Below, piece by piece: positions 31,398-43,543 of a stretch of DNA of 64,000 nucleotides. Position 1 is the first letter of the stretch; the number at the start of each line of letters is the position of its first letter. Below the pieces are notes generated by a model. The model worked only from the letters and a program-made list of their open reading frames with translations. It was not told the DNA's origin and made no database searches. The translations under genes were made by a program, and so were the position numbers. The DNA comes from Ulva prolifera (lineage: Eukaryota > Chlorophyta > Ulvophyceae > Ulvales > Ulvaceae), in the NCBI GenBank assembly GCA_023078555.1, contig CM041203.1, positions 4,858,538-4,922,537 of the forward strand, written 5' to 3'.

Positions 31398-31670
31398 GAC
31401 ACGGGGTAAAGTGAAGTAAATCTGAATTTACTGAGCCATATCCTATTGGACATTGACAACTCCGAATTAACGGGACCAAATATGCCGAAGGGGTAAACCA
31501 CCTGGAACCCCCCCCCTCAGACGACCGTACGCAACTCACAGGGCCTCCTCCTGTGTTAAGCGAGGTGGCCGTGTGCGGCCGTTCCGATCCTCCAAAGCGC
31601 ACGCAGAAGCGAACCCACGACCTCCTGAAACGGAGGGGGTAGCTTTTAATCCGTCCTCAACCCATAGGAC
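31398..31670 (+). repeat. Dispersed repeat R1 in block C
   Basis: This segment is absent from block B. It holds the R1 motif (TTTACTGAGCC...TATCC, then GGACATTGAC, then CGCAACTCACAGGGCCTCCT). Further copies occur at 50225-50690 (foldback) and 51497-51640, and in the next array unit. The nature is unknown; no ORF or TSD was recognised. Confidence 0.5.
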
Positions 31671-32048
31671 CCATTGGTGTCGTAGAGGCTAAGACAAGGC
31701 TGAACTACGGGATTGGGATTGTTGGTGTTCTGTGCCATCTGCACTGTGTTGCGAGTGCATCTCCAGCTTCTATATGCACTGCTGTTGCGCCAGTCACCAC
31801 AGGCGAATCTGAAGAATCATCTTGTTTACACCCGTGTCAGCTCTGGTGCTCAGCTCGGCGCTTGACAGCCTGAGCAATCACATCTGCCAGTTGTTGCAGC
31901 AAAGGTGATACCACAGTCCATGCTTAGGTGTGCTGCTCATGCAGCTACTCGCATTCTCAGACCCATTTTTGTGGCTCAGACACTTGTCGTTGTTGGTGTG
32001 CTGCAGCAGGCGCTGCAAGTGCGCTTCACAGAGCCTTGGGGCATGGTC

Positions 32049-32286
32049 ACACATGCGCCCGATGTGTGGGTGGGCTTGTGGGTGTAGGGTGGGAGGCTCG
32101 TGTGTGTTTGTGAGTGTGTGTGGCCGTGTGTGTGGCTGTCTGGCTGTGGCCGGCGCGGGTGCTGACGTTGCGTGGGTGTGTTGGTGTGTGCTGCGTGTGG
32201 CTTGTTGCGTGGTGTGCGATTCTCCTGGTTGTTGCTCGCGGTGCTACCTGCCTTGCTTGCTTTGTCCTTGTAACACATGCACCCGA
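32049..32286 (+). mobile_element. LINE family 1, 210-bp 3' stub with 14-bp TSD
   Basis: The insert 32063-32272 lies between ACACATGCGCCCGA (32049-32062) and ACACATGCACCCGA (32273-32286). It is GT-rich and ends GCTTGCTTTGTCCTTGTA. Block B near 22482-22495 has the unfilled site (TTCACACATGTACTCC). Confidence 0.7.
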
Positions 32287-32289
32287 GAC

Positions 32290-33765
32290 GGCGTGCGCTC
32301 TTGGACTCAAGCAGCAGCATGCATGTATTACAGCATCAGAACATCGCCTCGAGCACAGGCGTCAAATGTGCTTAAGCTCTACACCGCAGCTACAACACGC
32401 ATGTGACCTGCCATTGCGGTGCAATACCATCTGACTGCTGTCCTTCCACATGCCCAGTGATGAGGCAAAGCACAGAGATGTGCACCAGCAACACGTAGCT
32501 TGGACTCCACAACCGAGTATAGAATTCAGGGTTGTCGATGATTTTTTACATATTGATACAATGTAGATCATAATAGGCAGAGGCTCCCACGGCCCCGCGC
32601 ATTCTACTGACTCTGCCCCGTTGCCAGCGGCTGGCTTACCTGTTCCTTGCTCACACAGTCGGGAGGGCACTGCACTACAGGAAACATGGATTACGTCATA
32701 CCGACTCGACTGCAACACGTTCCAGTCTGATTATCAGGAGTTATCACCGAAGCTACTCTCTCTGTAGTCACGGAGAAAGCGTGATGGCCCAAAAGCTGTT
32801 GACCGCTGCCGCATCGGAAAGATGCTGCTGCTGTGTTTCAAGAGAACCATCAAGAAGACGCATCGAAGGAGCTGAAGGTCAGTGCTGCCCGGATCGTGGG
32901 GACGTCGCGTCGCTCGATGGTTGCCCATGGCATCAGGGCACACCTATTACATGCGTACGGTGGTTCCGATGCGCGATGTTAACATGCCGTGGCCTCGCAA
33001 GAGATTACAGTCAAGAAAGAGCCATTTTCACGATCAGCTATTTGATTCGCTGTCCTGATGATCAATGCCTGCCCATCGACACTAGCCAAACCGCTCCATG
33101 GGAAGCACTCGTCAGCACTGCAGCTACAGCACACACAGCTAATTTATGACCGTGATTGAGTCAACACATCGGCATCTGTGCACGCGTCGTGGCCGTGCTG
33201 CTGCAGGCCTGGTGCTCGAAAGCCTCCCTGCATGTCACTGTGTAGATGGACAGAGTCAGCGCCTGATCGGAGGCGACAACGATGCAGTACTCATGAAGCT
33301 TCATGGCTGGTGTACGCTTCAGCAGGAACAGCGTTGGAAAAATTTTGCGCACTGGTGCCTTGCAGCCTTGCACGCTGTCATGTAGTCCATTTCTGTTCTC
33401 GATCTCAAGCAACCTCACACGTGCATCACGGACCGGCCCATACCAAGCCAATGTCCATTATATGCGGCCTATAAACATGTTGCATGCATACAGGATTACA
33501 ACAAAGACAAGTCAAAACAGAACTCCGATACGACTCTCTTTCCCACTAGCTAAGGCTACTCAACACAGTCCCAGTGGAGGTCATAGCTACGTCTCACTCC
33601 ACCAACAGAGCCGGGAGCTCAGAGCATCAAACGAGTGGCCAGAGGCGCCCCTCGGCTGCCTTCACACTGCCACGCCTGCTCACACACGCCTCTACCTCTT
33701 CCTCTACATCATCTGGCACCTCTCTCAACATCACCACAGGACTGATGCTCCACACTACACACGGC
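32290..33765. other. Block C head, no confident gene
   Basis: Aligns in patches with 22490-23990. Short ORFs are not conserved between the two copies. Nothing further seen. Confidence 0.35.
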
Positions 33766-33769
33766 CGGA

Positions 33770-36700
33770 CTAAAAAGCAGGCATCTCAGCATACAGCCCG
33801 AAATACTCCCACATCCCCGCGACGGTCTGCTCCAGCGACTCAGCGGCCTGCAGCTCCCCTTCACCTAAAGAGTGCCCAGGCATCAGGGAGTCATCTGACT
33901 CATCGTCGGACAACAGGGAGGACGCCGCGGCGAGCACTTCGGAATGGCCGTCCACCGGCGCAACTGCCGGGGGCGTGGTGGCGTTTGCCCCGCGGGCCGC
34001 CGCGGCAAGGGACCCTGCAGCGGCACAAGGCACGTCGCCGCCCGCCTCCTGCGGCGCCCGTGGTGCTGCGGCGCTGCCTGCCGCTTCACTCAAGACGCGG
34101 CCTTCCCCGGCACACGTCGCCTGCGCTGGCGCTGTGCGTGGAGAAGCCCCCACAGGCAGCACCACGGATGTCGGCACAGCGGGCGGATTATCTGCCAGAG
34201 GGAGCGCCCGGGTAGCCACAGGGGCAGCCCGCTCTCGGTCCCCCTCCGTCTGCACGCCACCCTCACGTCCGCCCCAGAACCGCTGCCGTGCCGCAGGGGC
34301 AGTGGCGTCCGGCAGCGCCATCCGCTTGGCGGCGGCCGCACGCGGCTCCTCCACCCCCCCTTCGCGGCCCCGCTTCCCCCCCAGCATCATGGTCCCGGCG
34401 CCAGCGTCCACCATGGTGGTGTCAGAGGACGAAGACGTTCGCGTATCGGCGCTGTGTGGCGGTGATGCGCCACGCTCCAGAGGAGCCGGGGGGGCGATAC
34501 GGTCAACGCCGGACCCTGTGACCGCGCCCGGGCCCTGTTCGGCGGAGATACCTACACGTCAGCGGCACAGGTGAGCTGTGGAAGAGCAAACATGTATCTT
34601 GCTCTTCCATGAGCAAGAATTACAGTTTCAGTGCCAACGTGTGTCCTGATGCACGGCAATGGCACTCTGTCTGGCGCTCTGATCGAAGACAAATGCATGC
34701 CGTTGAGAGCGAGAGGCAAAGCGCTTGGACTCGGGCAGTGGACAGTGCGCTGACGCTAGTCAGCACATGCATCAACTGATACCCAGTCAGAGCCAGCGAC
34801 ATCCCATTTGCATGTGCAGGCACTGATGTGAAGGGGGAGCACACCGGCCTGGCACTGTGCGTCTGGGTCATCGCTCGTCAAATCGATGACCGCATTCCGT
34901 CGAGACTCCATCACGGGGGCTTGCACGCGAGCGGGCGGATCAGAGCCTGGCTCGCTGGGGGCGGCGGTCCCCACGCCATGCATGCCGTGAGCGGCCGCAG
35001 GGGCATCCGGACCCGGCTGCGTCTCGGGACCGCAGCTTGGTCGCTCGGCTCTGTGGCTGTCCGCATGCATGGCGCCGGCGGCACGAGTTTGCTGGCTTGG
35101 CCCTTGGCTTGTGCTGGGACGGGCCGGTTCCACGAGGCGCCAGACATGCCGCGTGTGCGCATAGCGCGGGGGTGCATTGGGCCGCGGGGGGGCGACATGT
35201 AGATTCAGATACGTCTCAGTCATGATATATACGGCGGACCGACACACGCTCGGCGGTGCAGCGGCGGGGGCCGCAACGGGCGGGGCCGCGGCCGCCGTCT
35301 TGGGGAGGTGCCAGATGGTATCTGCAAGCACAGCTGCGGCCGTCAGTGGCGGGTACAACCTGAAAACCTCCGTGCTCGTGCCCGCGATGATGCTCTATTG
35401 CGAATGCTACGTGACCAGCACTCGTCCAGCTGTAGCGCCGCATGCGGCAGTATGTGGCGTTCCATGCATAGATAGATCACCGTGATGCATGCATGCAGGT
35501 GTTGCTAATGTTCAACAGCAAGGCGTAGCAGCTGCCCGCGGCCGTGGTGCAGATTCGCACCGATCACCTGGAATGAATGCCAAAAAGCATGCCATCCCAG
35601 TTCCGCATGTGCCCTCTCGCCGAGGCCTCTCAGCAGCGCCCACACCGCCGCCGTCACCCGGGCCACCTCGGCGTCATGGCCCTCTGGCGCTGGCGCGCAA
35701 AGAGTCCCCACCAGGTTTGCGATCAAGGCGACGGCCCCGCCGTCCCGCGCCGCCATGTCCGCACTGTTGAAGCCCATCGCGGCTGCGCGATGCACCATCC
35801 AGCTGGTGAGCAAGATGAGGCTGCCCGCGCAGCTGCAGTTCTGTTCGGCTGCGTCGACGTGGAGCACGAGTGCGAACTCCGTGGTGGCGAGCAGAGCGCC
35901 GAGGAAGTGGCGCTGCTGGGGTGTCCACTTGGGCCCGTGCTCCGCTGCAACCCGTGCAATGGCGTCCGGGAGATCCGCCAGCTCGAGGACAGCGCGGCGC
36001 ATGGTGCCAGAGGTGTCATTGGGCTGGTTGCCTGAGGTCGAGGCGACCGCCTGAACACGTGCTTGCCAGAGTTGGTGTCACATCTGAGGACAACTTTCGA
36101 ACAAGAGGACAACATGGGCAGAGGTGCAGGTGCAGGACACACATGACCCCACGCAAACGACAGATGAGGCTGTGCTCAAGCTTCAGATTTGGCTGGATTT
36201 TCCACAGCAGACATGGCCACATGGCGGAGGTTCTCTTCGAGAATCGTGCACGCTGAACTTGTCCATGCAATAATGCCGGTCAGAACGCTGGGCATGGTGG
36301 AAGCAAGTTGTCCGTACGTGGCCCATCTGTGTGCATGCATGCGTGCAGATCACTGGCACTAGGGAACGCATGACAGGCAGCATGCATCGCAGGGCAATGG
36401 CATGCGGGCGGGGCCGTACGTGCTGGTACACAATTCTGTGAGCGAGGAGCATCATCTGCAGGTCACTCAGGGCCGCGAGCATGCCCAGGCGGGCCACCTC
36501 TGAATCACCTCCGCTACCCGCGTAGCAACCGATCGTTGCGCGCAGCGTCTTCGCGTCTTTTCTCAGGACGTCGTACCCCCACTGCACCTGCAGCCCGCCC
36601 AGCATTCGCATTAGGGTTGCGCACTACCACCTGGCCGTGCGGCTGGGGTCCTGGGGGTGATCCCCATGAATGCGTTCGAGGCTCTGGTTAGACTCTTCAT

Positions 36701-37089
36701 TGGAAGGTGTCCGACAATTGTAAGGCTCAAGGCTGTAAGTGTGGCAATGGTGTGGAGCAGAATTTAACAAATGTCGTACGTCAGTAGGCGTATCTCTGTA
36801 ATGGACAGGCAGGCAGCGCTGCTTCCGCATACATGCACATCAACTTGCGGTGAACTCGCGCATGCATTGATGTTGATCACCATGAGCGGAGGACTCACAT
36901 GCGGCGGCGATTGAGGTTCCATCACATCTGCATCTGCGGCTCTGGGCGGTCGCGTGACGGGACCGTTGGCAGGGCTGGGCCGATTGGTAGGGTTGACATC
37001 TGCGCCTTGGCCCGGCAGCCGAGGCGGCGGCGCCGCCCTTGCGGTGACAAGCCTGACGGGGGTGTTAACCTTGTGGCTTGGGGGCAGTC
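33770..37089 (-). CDS. Gene X copy C, unrecognised nuclear-type protein
   Basis: Best-preserved copy. Exons read by paralog comparison: 37089..36899 (63 codons), 36587..36420 (56), 36050..35568 (161), about 35367 to about 34800 (some 185 codons), and 34551..33770 (259 codons plus stop). The first three are joined by phase-0 GT-AG introns shared with copies A and B. Features in order: LPPSHKVNTPVRLVTARA; helical VQWGYDVLRKDAKTLRATIG...LAHRIVYQH; helical MRRAVLELADLPDAIARVAA...WTPQQRHFLGALLATTEF; Pro/Ala-rich exon 4 with NAVIDLTSDD, the form of a SUMO-interacting motif; basic KRGREGG and AAAKRMALP patches; acidic SDDESDDS; C-terminus ...YFGLYAEMPAF. Basic patches plus a SIM suggest a nuclear role (inference). 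The start codon and the exon 4 ends are unresolved. Family unknown. Confidence 0.6.
36600..36898 (-). other. Intron of gene X copy C
   Basis: Lies between exon 36899 (donor GTGAGTCC) and exon 36587 (acceptor ...GGGCTGCAG). No other content recognised. Confidence 0.45.
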
Positions 37090-37719
37090 CTGCACCAGGA
37101 TAGAGACACGTCAGCAGTGATGCATGGCAGGGCGCTGAGTCGGCTCGTAGTGCTGAGCTGGCGCACTGAGTGGTTGCTGCTCATGACGCAGCTTGGAGGG
37201 TGCCACGTGGACGCGTGACTAGGGTACTCACGACCGTGCGCGTGATGCCCGTGACGCAGCTACCTCGAGGTACGTGTCGCCGTGGCACAAACCCGGGGCA
37301 ACACAACGTCGCCGATCCGGCGCAAGCGGCAGTGAACAATGCGAGCATGTCAGCGTCACAGCTACAGGCGCAGTGCATGCGGGCTCCACATTCCGGAGTG
37401 AAAACCGCAAGGGGTCCACCGCAGGTTCCACGTTCTGCGCTCACTGAGTCCAGATGACAGATGACGCTCAGGGCATCGTATGCATAGCAATTGTGATGTG
37501 GGCTGTGACGCGGGCAGGTGGAGGCAATTCCAGAACGCGCGCAACGTGCACCATGTTGCAAACGTCTCAGCTGAGCTCAGGCGCTAGCTCGTCGACCCGT
37601 GCACGCGTCGCCTTGTCAACCCTGCGTGTCTCACAATTGCAAGCATCCAGAGCACTGCAGACGAAGTTGCCAGATTGTGGATGTGCATATACCCGTTCCC
37701 TCCGGTGCCTGAGTTGCAG

Positions 37720-37900
37720 ATTGATCACAAATGCCAGTGCGCACGATGCATATCAGGATTCGCAGTGCACGCATGCTGCACTCTTCTGTAACAACCCATA
37801 CAAAAACTGTTTCTCAGGATTCGCAGTGCGCGCATGTTGAGTGCCAAGTTTCAGACTACCTGCGCCATCGTCTGAGCGCAAGCCATTTGGCATGCCTGCA

Positions 37901-37939
<39 letters not shown>

Positions 37940-39020
37940 ACGATCGAGGCACATGAAGCAGCGCTAATGTCGTGCATTAGACAAAACCCAGTGGCAGCAA
38001 GAAATCGCTGTCGTTCACAGGTGCGAGGAGTTGACACAACAGTAAACGGGTGCAGATCTTGTCGACAACCCCTTCACACGTGCCGATTACGCTGCAGCAC
38101 TTTACAGCGCCCGCAACAGAACCCATCGCCACGCCCCTTTAAATTTACTACCAATCATAAAGCTCAACAGAGGGCCTAGCTTGACGTTCCCGGGTGCACG
38201 GATGTGCATACTCGTCGCAGCTGGATCCGGGAGGGTTGAGCACTGGGGCTGTTCGTCAATTCGATGCTCGAACGACACCATCGACAACACGACAGGAACC
38301 GGAGGAGCACCTGGAGCCGTTGTGGTGGAAGTGGGTGTAGAAAGCATTTTGGTTCAGAAGCTCTTGCGCGAAGCCAAGGCAGTGTGGAATCTGGAAAGCT
38401 CGATTGTAAGGGAATGCACGTACAAGCAGCAGTGATGGTGTGAAATTCTCTCGCGTATGTTCTTGAGATCTGGATTGAAGCGACCTCGTAGGCATCACCG
38501 ATCTTGCGTTCGATCGCACAAACGTGACACGATGGCCCTTCTAGCCACGTCCAGGTTTGTCAACTGCCCATTACTCAAGGGAGACTTGCGGTGCATGACT
38601 GCCTGCCGATCGTCACCACATGACGCCGATCTGCGTCAGAGGGAGCTCATGCACACACGAGACCTGTATCGCCTTGCTTCAATCTTCACAACTGGACATC
38701 ATCTGAGAGATAACGTCGATCGGCCAATCTTCGACAAGCCAACGCATTCGAGGTGCTCGCGAACATGGAAGCTTGCACATTCAAACCTGGTTTCGTTACA
38801 TCACGGTCCCAAGCTGTATATCATCTTTAGAACGAGGCCGCCTCGATGAGGGAGCTCATGTTGAGCGCGGTCGTGTCCGTTGACGCCGGTGTAACGCTTT
38901 GCAGCTTCCATTGTCAACGTTCCCAGCGGTGCGCATGCTGATCAAAGGCCTGCATCCGACGCCCAACGAAGCGCCGATGACGACCCATGTGCTGCACCCA
39001 CTTCAAGAATTCCTCCTGTA
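37720..39020. other. Conserved tract, copy C
   Basis: Counterpart of 2340-3916. The plus frame 38181-38435 ends ...VEVGVESILVQKLLREAKAVW; 38457-38849 has CPLLKGDLRCMTACRSSPH...LRQRELMHTRDLYRLASIF. It is interrupted by the poly-G run at 37901-37938. Not resolved into a gene. Confidence 0.3.
37901..37938 (+). repeat. Poly-G run of 38 bp
   Basis: Uninterrupted G homopolymer preceded by GCATGCCTGCA and followed by AACGATCG. The matching sites in blocks A (near 2518) and B (near 28450) have no such run. Confidence 0.9.
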
Positions 39021-39751
39021 GTTTGTGACCAGGTCAGGACAAGGCTTGCAATGTCCATGGCCGAGTGCGAACCAAAAGACGGAAGCGTATGGCATTGCGA
39101 TGAGCCTGCCTTTGCCAATGATTCCCGATTATTGTCTTACAGGAACGATACTACATTTCTACTGACGATGGGCTCTTCCAACGCGCTAGGTTCCGATGGC
39201 CATCCTGCAGTCCCGTGGCACTGTGCACATTCTGCTCTTGCTACTCTTCTCCGCTGTCGCTTCAAAATCTTCCACTTTTATACTACGGGACTTCTTCTTT
39301 TGCTGACACTGTTTGCGTTGTTCGTGCAGGGCGCGTCCCCATTCACTTCACGCTGGCCACCCTCTGGTAGGGCCTCTGCCAGTGGGCAAACACAACATCA
39401 GAACGATCCCGCACACGCACATTGCAGGCCTGCAATTCATAGTTCATCCCCGCGGCCCCGTAATTTACGCCCGCCGATATTCATTCTACTCTGCTTCACA
39501 TCACTGTCAACCTGCCTGTTTCAGAAACATCGAACTAGCTGCGACTCCCGCTGTGCCCTGCCACTGCAGGGATTCATGCCCCAACAAGAACAACGTGTAA
39601 ACTGGAATTTCGGAGAGGAGAGACACACGAGCTTGCTGTGCAAGCCGCATACATGCTCGTCCAAGTTGTGATCTGCAGCAAAGGTGATTGAGATCTCTTG
39701 CGCAAGTCGTTGTTCTAGAGGCATGGAGCACGGCAAGCGCCAAATACGAAA

Positions 39752-40447
39752 GTGATCTATACAGACCTGACATCTTACACTGTCTACCTTGCTACACATG
39801 CAACGGAACGCCTTGAGCATCCACTCATATGTACTGGCATGCACATGCTTGCAGCCCACATCTTGCTGCTGAGCCTTGCCATCCCGAGACGCACACCTCT
39901 TGTAGCTACAAGTGTCACCACAAAGATCTGGAAGCGGAAACTGACAGCGATGCTGCGTGCATGCTATAGTATACTCCCTGCAGTACAGTGTTGGGTCGCT
40001 TTGCAGCATTTGCAGGGATGCCACCCGAATAATATACCTGGATATTCGGAATTGTTCTATGTGATTGGGCCCGATGACCCAACACTGCTGCAGTTGGACG
40101 AAGGAGGCGGCTCTGGAGGTCTACTAGTAAGGACATGCTCGCATGTTGGCTTCTCTGTACCTGCCAAGGCATCGGCCACAATGGCTTTCATGAAGATAGC
40201 AACTGCAGATGACAGAGAGCAACTGTGGCAGCCGTACGGCCGCACAGCGTATGCTGTGCTCCGGGTCTGCAGCTTGTTCATGATGCGCACCGCACTGTTT
40301 AAACAATCAACTGATACAATAAAGGACCGCACGCTGGAGACTCTCGGAGGCAGGAAGCGCAGCTGCCGACAGGACCACCACGCTGCGGTTGCCGATGGTG
40401 TCATCACACAGCGCCGATGGGACCGTCTGATGCATCGGCACCTGTGA
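39752..40447 (+). CDS. Hypothetical protein unique to block C
   Basis: Open frame of 231 codons. The first 70 residues lie in sequence related to other blocks and may not be coding. The later part reads like a protein: PGYSELFYVIGPDDPTLLQL, a Gly/Ser stretch, TCSHVGFSVPAKASATMAFM, REQLWQPYGRTAYAVLRVC, DRTLETLGGRKRSCRQD. I found no counterpart in blocks A or B at this position. A minus-strand frame across 40057-40407 is also open, so strand is not certain. Family unknown; could be a single-exon gene or an exon. Confidence 0.35.
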   Translation: MIYTDLTSYTVYLATHATERLEHPLICTGMHMLAAHILLLSLAIPRRTPLVATSVTTKIWKRKLTAMLRACYSILPAVQCWVALQHLQGCHPNNIPGYSELFYVIGPDDPTLLQLDEGGGSGGLLVRTCSHVGFSVPAKASATMAFMKIATADDREQLWQPYGRTAYAVLRVCSLFMMRTALFKQSTDTIKDRTLETLGGRKRSCRQDHHAAVADGVITQRRWDRLMHRHL

Positions 40448-40675
40448 CCGCTGGCCGGGCTCCATCTTCCGGGAGCACCATGCTGTGGGAGCGTTGAGTC
40501 GATGAACGTGGTCGCTCATAACCAGCCCACATGACTATGAATGGACCATAAATCACCCATGAAGACGCGGCAAACCATTGTGTTGTTTAAACGACCACTC
40601 AAAGTGATGTGTCCCCACATACTGGATCGAATGCATGGCATGAGTGCGAGCAGCCTACCTCCACAGGGGCGCCTC

Positions 40676-42600
40676 TGCTTGCGAAGCGCTTCCAGGGGTG
40701 GCATTAATATTTGTGAGTGACATGGGTTGGCGTTTGGTGCGACCAGTTGTGGGGGCTGCCTGCTCTGCGACCTTCTCAACACACGCATGCGTGAGACATT
40801 GGCGCAGTGATTCCATGTCAGTGGCACAACAGCGCCACGCCGACACGCATTCCCGCTGAAGCAGGTCCGACACGAGTCTCAGTGCTTCCGTTGTGCAAAA
40901 GGCATCACCGAGATCCATCCTGGACTGTACGTATCGGTCGCATGGTGCTGCAGCAGTCTCACCACCTCAGCCAGCCATGGCAATCATTCGGCTCGCACAG
41001 TCGATGCGCAGCGTTGCTCAGACAGTGCACTTTGATGAACGCAACGCTGCAGCTGCGGCAGTACTTCACAAACAGTCCTACATGGGCCCTGAAAGCATGC
41101 AAATCGCTGCGGTACATGCGAGCCCAGCCGGCCTCAGCACCAGCCACCAAGCACGCACCATTCATTCACACGAGCCCGTGTTCATAGGAGCAGCGGCGCA
41201 AGCCCAGCATGCGGTCACCGGGGCGGCATGTCCCGCGCACGCCACCCTTTCTGATGGCTGGCCCTCCAGAGTCCAGCGACTCTCTCGTTACACATAACCT
41301 TCCCTCCCAGCTGAGCATGCGTGTCGCACACGCCGCCGCGCCGAATGCATGTGGGCTGATCGGCGACGGCCTGCCTCGGGTTGTGGACCACTTGTGGACA
41401 CACGGCCCGGCCTAGGCAGCTGCCACCGTGCCACGCACTTCGCCGCAGAATCCGGACGATGCGGAAGCGCGCAGCACGGTGATCAAAGCGCACGCTCGCA
41501 TGTTCACCGTGACAACATTCTCAAAATCGCTGCGTGGTTGCCGCGCTGGGGTCAGGCTGCACTGCCTCCACAAGGCCGGCACACAAAGCCAACACAGAAA
41601 TCACAATCCCACAGACACCCCCATGGCCACGCCCGCAGCTGCCGGTGCGAACCCCCTCATGCATGTACACATGCAGAAGCTCACCAGCGCACACACCCAC
41701 CGCCCTTGCAACACACCAGCACACAATCCCTCACAGGGGCACCACTCGTTCGATGCAGGGTTCGAACACGGTGTGTCTACCAGCGGCCTCGCCCCGGTGC
41801 ACCTGGGACCCCCTACACCACTCTCGATGCCAGGCACACAACCTCTCACAACACATCACAACAAACGCGGTCTCATGACCTTCAGTCCGGCCTCACACAG
41901 CTTTATTATCTCACACCGACTCCCTGTCACTGCGGGAAGCGCACACCCCTCGCAAATGTTCTTGATTTTTGTTTGTAGCCTTGTTTTGAAAATTTCGGAT
42001 TTCTGAGCCCCGGCAGCAACGCCCAGCCGGTGCAAAGTCGATCAGGGCGCCGCGCTGGGGCGTACACGCATGCATGCCGCAGGCCGCCTCGCCATCCCGG
42101 CTGCAGGGGATCCGTGGAGCTGTCAATACAGTTGTGGACAACGCTACGGCTCCATGCATACGCACACACGCATGCGCTCGTGGCCCCCGCACACGCTGTC
42201 GGCAGCGGGCCCCTGGTCACGCCTCAACTTCCCTCCCAATTCACACGCACGAGGCCCTGACAAGCAGTCTCTCCTCCATGCCTCGGCCCACCCATCTGAG
42301 CCCCCCTCCCGCCTGCGCCTCCATCCCACCGACCAGCGCAAACATGACGGGACAGCCGTAGGCGCACGCTCCGCAACCCTTAGTCACCCCAAGGCGCGCC
42401 AGCACACATCCGTCAGGCACACCAGCCTCGCCGAAGAACCGCCGCACCCCAACCCTCTTTGCGCTGAGCCCACAGTCCGCCATCCTTCTGCCCACGCGGG
42501 CTGCGCTGCCGCCGGCGACGCGAGCGCCCAGCCCCCATCGCGTCCGCGCCCCCGCGCATGCTGTACTTGCCAGCCCCACGCGCTCCAATGCATGCGCCCC
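40676..42600. other. Unit D, region downstream of LRR gene; no gene
   Basis: Conserved in units E and F but short ORFs are not kept intact. The minus strand has AATAAA (plus-strand TTTATT at 41901-41906; also in unit E near 52981), a possible poly(A) signal for the LRR gene about 700 bp beyond its stop. Confidence 0.4.
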
Positions 42601-42610
42601 GCCGCACACG

Positions 42611-43509
42611 TCAGACCATCGGGTAGGGGAACCCCGGGTGGCCCTGCGCGATTGCGACCGATCCAGACTGCATCGAGTCCGTCCCGGCGTCGCCGTACGG
42701 CAGCGTCGCCGCGGAGTTGATCAGCACCTTGCCGTTCAGCGGCAGCGCCCGCACGTGCGACCACAGCGCCGCCGCGCCGACGTCCGTCACCCCCGTCTTG
42801 AGCAGCCCGAGGTGCTGGAGGCCGTGCAGGTGGCCGAGTGCCGGCGCGAGCATCGCGGCACCCTCGTCTCCAAGCGGCACGAAGCTCAGCTCTAACCGCT
42901 CGAGGGCACTGAGCGGCTCAAGCGCGGTGGCGAGCCGTGCGGCCATGTCGCCGCCGCTCCACCCGGCCGCGAAAGCGCAGCCCCGCGGCGCCGTATCGAC
43001 GAGGCAGAGGGCCGTGAGGCGCGTGAGCGGCGCGAGCTCGCCGACGAACGACGGGATGTCGGCGAGGGCGGTGTGGGAGAAGTCGAGGGAGCGGAGGTCG
43101 GTGAGGGCGCCGAGGCCGCGGAAGCAGGAGGTCTCGAAGGAGGAGGGCATCGGGGCGGCGCTGCGCTCGGTGACGGTGACGCGCAGCCGCTGCAGAGCCG
43201 CCTGCGCGGAAAAGTCGAGGACGGCGGGGGGGTCGTCGGGGAGGAAGCGGTAGCAGCAGGAGAGCTCGAGCCGGGTAAGGCCGCGGATCATCGGCAGAAA
43301 CTGCACAATCGCTCTGTTCTTTCCGTGTTCATGTTTTAGATGCGTTTTCCCTGTATATGCTGGAGGTTTCAGATGTCCGTGTATGCGTGAAACTCAGGTC
43401 GCGCCACACGTGCACCCGGCCTGGGATTGAGAGCAGCCGCAGGGGGTGCGCACGTTCCACCGGTCCGAGGAGGCCAGCCTCGGGCCGCACAAACCACACA
43501 AGCTGCGAC

Positions 43510-43543
<34 letters not shown>

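Noticed and set aside
31556-31660. tRNA gene or tRNA-derived SINE in block C
   Set aside because: Box-like strings occur on both strands but no acceptor stem or proper anticodon arm can be folded.
37888-37901. Cloning-vector polylinker (GCATGCCTGCAGG) next to the poly-G run
   Set aside because: Only 13 bp match, GCATGC is common throughout the window, and the flanks align with blocks A and B on both sides.
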